Of a stretch of DNA of 64,000 bases, positions 61,729 to 64,000 are shown piece by piece. Every line of letters starts with the position of its first letter. The stretch's first letter is position 1. The notes beneath the pieces were generated by a model. That model was not told where the DNA came from. It searched no databases and worked only from the letters and a program-made list of their open reading frames with translations. Where the stretch lies: contig CAZXFH010000011.1 of NCBI GenBank assembly GCA_964640055.1, positions 1 through 64,000 of the forward strand, written 5' to 3'. The translations under genes were made by a program, and so were the position numbers. The stretch comes from CAZXFH01 sp964640055 (GTDB lineage: Bacteria; Fidelibacterota; UBA2242; JAFGTP01).

Positions 61729-62868
61729 ATGCCTAAAAAAATACTGTTTATCGATGATGATGAAAGACTACTGGCCGGATTAAGACGTCTCCTGTCCAGT
61801 CAAAGAAGTGTCTGGGATATGCGGTTTGCCAATACCGTTGACCATGCTTATGAAGTTATTTCCCAAAACAAGATCGATGTGGTCATCCTGGATATCAGTA
61901 TGCCGAAACAGAACGGCTTTGAACTACTGAAACATATTAAAAAAGATTCCGCTTACAGCGGCACCGAAGTTATTATGCTGACCGGGCTGAAGAATAAAGA
62001 CCTGAAGCGTAGGGCACTCAATTTAGGGGCCACCGACTTAATCAACAAACCTATTTCCAAAGAAGACCTGACCGCCCGGATCAATAGTGTTCTTCGTACA
62101 AAAAGCTACCGTGACTCCCTGGTTGAAAAAAACCGTCTACTGGAGGATCAGTTGATTCAATCCCAAAAAATGCAAATTGTCGGGATTTTGGCCGCCGGCG
62201 TTATACACGATTTAAAGAATATTTTGTCAATTATCAGGGGATATCCGGATATTATCCAACTGCGGATCCAAAAGGATAAACCCGTCGAAAAACATCTCAA
62301 TAAAATTAAAAATGCGGTGGACCGCGCCAAACAGTTGACGCTCCAAATTCTGGAATTGAGTCGTCCGGATCCTGATACCGTTAAAACCTGCAATCTAGCC
62401 GAGATTATCAAAGAGGCCTCTAATATCGTCCAGCCGATTCTGGCGAAAAATATAGACTTTTCAATAGAGATCCCCTCTGACAAAGCCTATATTAATGCCA
62501 ATGCAACCCAAATCACCCAGATCCTGCTTAATCTATTTATTAATGCTCACCAAGCTATACCCATTAATAATGGCGGCGGAAAAATAAATGTGGCCTTAAG
62601 TACCGAAAAAATAATGGATCACGGGAAATGTCCCAATGGAAAATACCATAAATTAACCGTTGCCGATAGTGGCCAAGGTATGGATCAGGAAACCCTGAAC
62701 AAAATATTTATCCCCCGGTATACTCAAAAGAATAAATCCGGCGGCTTTGGTCTGGGCCTCTTTATTGTTCAGACAGTGGTCAAAAGACACAACGGTTTTA
62801 TCAAGGTAGAAAGCAAGCCAAATCAAGGTACGACTTTCAAAGTCTTATTCCCGGCCTATGAGAACTAA
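61729..62868 (+). CDS. Receiver-first histidine kinase
   Basis: 379 residues from the second ATG, six bases after AAGG. Receiver about 4-120 (FIDDDERLLAGLRRLLSSQ, Asp55 in VVILDISMPKQNG, INKPIS). HisKA with LAAGVIHDLKNILSIIRGYP, and HATPase_c with LNLFINAHQAI, DSGQGMDQETLNKIFIPRY and GFGLGLFIVQTVV. No sensor domain other than the receiver, which suggests that it is driven by another kinase, such as the one encoded 15 bases upstream. Confidence 0.9.
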   Translation: MPKKILFIDDDERLLAGLRRLLSSQRSVWDMRFANTVDHAYEVISQNKIDVVILDISMPKQNGFELLKHIKKDSAYSGTEVIMLTGLKNKDLKRRALNLGATDLINKPISKEDLTARINSVLRTKSYRDSLVEKNRLLEDQLIQSQKMQIVGILAAGVIHDLKNILSIIRGYPDIIQLRIQKDKPVEKHLNKIKNAVDRAKQLTLQILELSRPDPDTVKTCNLAEIIKEASNIVQPILAKNIDFSIEIPSDKAYINANATQITQILLNLFINAHQAIPINNGGGKINVALSTEKIMDHGKCPNGKYHKLTVADSGQGMDQETLNKIFIPRYTQKNKSGGFGLGLFIVQTVVKRHNGFIKVESKPNQGTTFKVLFPAYEN

Positions 62869-62894
62869 TTTTTAACATGTACACCTGAAGCGAT

Positions 62895-64000
62895 ATGGCA
62901 GCTGAATCACAAAAGAAAAAAATCCTTTTTGTTGATGATGAAGAGCGGGTATTATCCGGATTAAAGCGACTCCTGCATGCTCAGCAAGAAAAATGGCAAA
63001 TGCGATTTACCAACAGCGGACAGGACGCTTTTCAAATCATGGCAGAAGAGGATATTGATCTGATTGTTACCGATCTGCGGATGCCGGATGTTGATGGAAT
63101 CGAGTTACTTAAAAGGATCAAAGCCGCCTATCCGACTGTATTACGAATCGGTCTGAGCGGGACAGCCGATGAACATTTAAATCTGGCCGCACTGCATTTG
63201 GTCCACCAGTATTTGCCCAAACCATGTCAGCGCGATACTTTAATTGCCACACTGGAACGAAGCATTGCATTGAAAAATGTCATGGAAAACGAAAGTCTGA
63301 AGGAAATAATTCCCCAACTGACCACCCTTCCCAGTCTTCCGGCTATGTATTATGAAATTATTGACCAAGTAAATTCCGAAGATTCCTCTATTCGTGATAT
63401 CGGAAAGATTGTTTCTAAAGATATCAGTATGAGTACCAAGGTGCTACAGCTGATCAATTCCGCTTATTTTGGCATGCGCCGGGAGGTCACCGATCCGATT
63501 CAAGCGGTCATATTTTTGGGATTAAATACGATCAAATCCTTGGTATTAACTATTAAAATTTTTGCCAGCTTTGAAGAAAATAATATTGATCCGGAATATA
63601 TTAATCAGCTGTGGAGCCATAGTTTAACCGTTGCCAATTATACCCAGGCCATTGCCAAAGCAGAAAACCTGCCCAGAGATGATCTGAACGATTATCTAAC
63701 GGCAGGACTTCTCCATGATGTGGGAAAATTGGTTATTGCAGCCAATTTCCCCCAGGAATTCCAACAGATCTTTGCCCGCTCAGAAGGCAACGGTCAATCA
63801 CTATTAAAGGCTGAAAAAGATGTCTTGGGCTCAACACACAGTGAGATTGGCGCCTATCTTTTGGGATTATGGGGACTGCCCACTCCCCTTATTTCCAGTT
63901 GTGCCTTCCATCACTACCCTGAAAGATATAAATCATCACAGCTCGGCATTGTGAATGTTGTACACGCCGCTGATGTGATTGAGCATCAGCAGCGAAACAG
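62895..64000 (+). CDS. Receiver-HDOD protein (3' end beyond the window)
   Basis: At least 368 residues, no stop before the edge. Receiver 1-125 with DDEERVLSGLKRLL, Asp60 (IVTDLRMPDVDG) and LPKPCQ. HDOD domain from about 140 (LTTLPSLPAMYYEIIDQVNS, then KDISMSTKVLQLINSAYFGM), with LLHDVGKLVIAANFP and AFHHYP. HDOD proteins are non-enzymatic output modules linked to two-component and motility control. Its N-terminus is close to that of the preceding kinase receiver, pointing to duplication. Confidence 0.9.
   Translation, partial: MAAESQKKKILFVDDEERVLSGLKRLLHAQQEKWQMRFTNSGQDAFQIMAEEDIDLIVTDLRMPDVDGIELLKRIKAAYPTVLRIGLSGTADEHLNLAALHLVHQYLPKPCQRDTLIATLERSIALKNVMENESLKEIIPQLTTLPSLPAMYYEIIDQVNSEDSSIRDIGKIVSKDISMSTKVLQLINSAYFGMRREVTDPIQAVIFLGLNTIKSLVLTIKIFASFEENNIDPEYINQLWSHSLTVANYTQAIAKAENLPRDDLNDYLTAGLLHDVGKLVIAANFPQEFQQIFARSEGNGQSLLKAEKDVLGSTHSEIGAYLLGLWGLPTPLISSCAFHHYPERYKSSQLGIVNVVHAADVIEHQQRN

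Noticed and set aside
1..64000. tRNA, rRNA, CRISPR array, insertion sequence, prophage or integrase
   Set aside because: None could be supported; the window is continuous motility and signalling genes with short gaps.

Overview
The window is almost entirely a flagellar and chemotaxis island from a diderm (Gram-negative type) bacterium of moderate-to-low GC. P- and L-ring genes (flgI, flgH, flgA), a predicted outer-membrane beta-barrel protein and periplasmic proteins all imply an outer membrane. Gene content (fliW-csrA, flhF-flhG, a FliY-like fliN, fapA, motE, several operon-embedded proteins of unknown function, and a sigma54-type activator next to flgB) fits a deeply branching FCB-type or deltaproteobacteria-like lineage better than an enteric one. 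The phylum cannot be fixed from this sequence alone. No tRNA, rRNA, IS element, prophage or CRISPR array was seen.

Layout. From 28 to 46940 every gene is on the minus strand. Read in the direction of transcription the groups are: (1) cheY, a CheZ-like phosphatase, an 85-aa unknown, fapA, two response regulators and a sigma54-type activator (46940 to 40682); (2) flgB-flgC-unknown-fliE-fliF-fliG-fliH-fliI-fliJ-motE (40340 to 33106); (3) fliK-flgD-flagellar operon protein-flgE-motA-motB (32686 to 25792); (4) fliL-fliM-fliN-fliO-fliP-fliQ-fliR-flhB-flhA-flhF-flhG-81aa-fliA-three unknowns-two kinase-like proteins (25379 to 10597); (5) flgF-flgG-flgA-flgH-flgI-flgJ-flgN-flgK-flgL-fliW-csrA and, after a 300-base gap, a TPR/glycosyltransferase (10269 to 28). 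From 47519 to the right edge all genes are on the plus strand: cheA, cheW, a CheR-like methyltransferase, a decayed ORF, a Cache-domain MCP, an outer-membrane protein, a STAS-like protein, a YfiR-like periplasmic protein, a second MCP, two receiver-first histidine kinases and a receiver-HDOD protein cut by the window edge.

Regulation. The most interesting signal is in the gaps. Groups 2, 3 and 4 each begin downstream of an almost identical element, TGGCATAA-N3-TTGA, with the GG-N10 spacing of a sigma54 -24/-12 promoter but GA where the -12 GC should be. Group 5 has a canonical version. About 155 to 250 bases upstream of the predicted starts of groups 2, 3 and 4 lies the same 13-bp palindrome (GGAAATTATTTCC twice, GGAAAATATTTCC once). 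A one-mismatch copy lies upstream of cheA, which also has a weaker -24/-12-like element. The neighbouring activator carries GAFTHA in place of GAFTGA, the loop that contacts sigma54 at the -12 region. Together these suggest a self-contained flagellar regulon with a modified sigma54 promoter code. That interpretation is inference.

Other oddities are an export-gate FlhB with NPVF instead of NPTH, an FlhF/FlhG pair with diverged GTPase and activator motifs, a CheR that lacks its N-terminal domain and appears to start at ATC, a flgE leader able to hide its own ribosome binding site, and an outer-membrane/periplasmic protein set placed between two MCPs with matching acidic tails.
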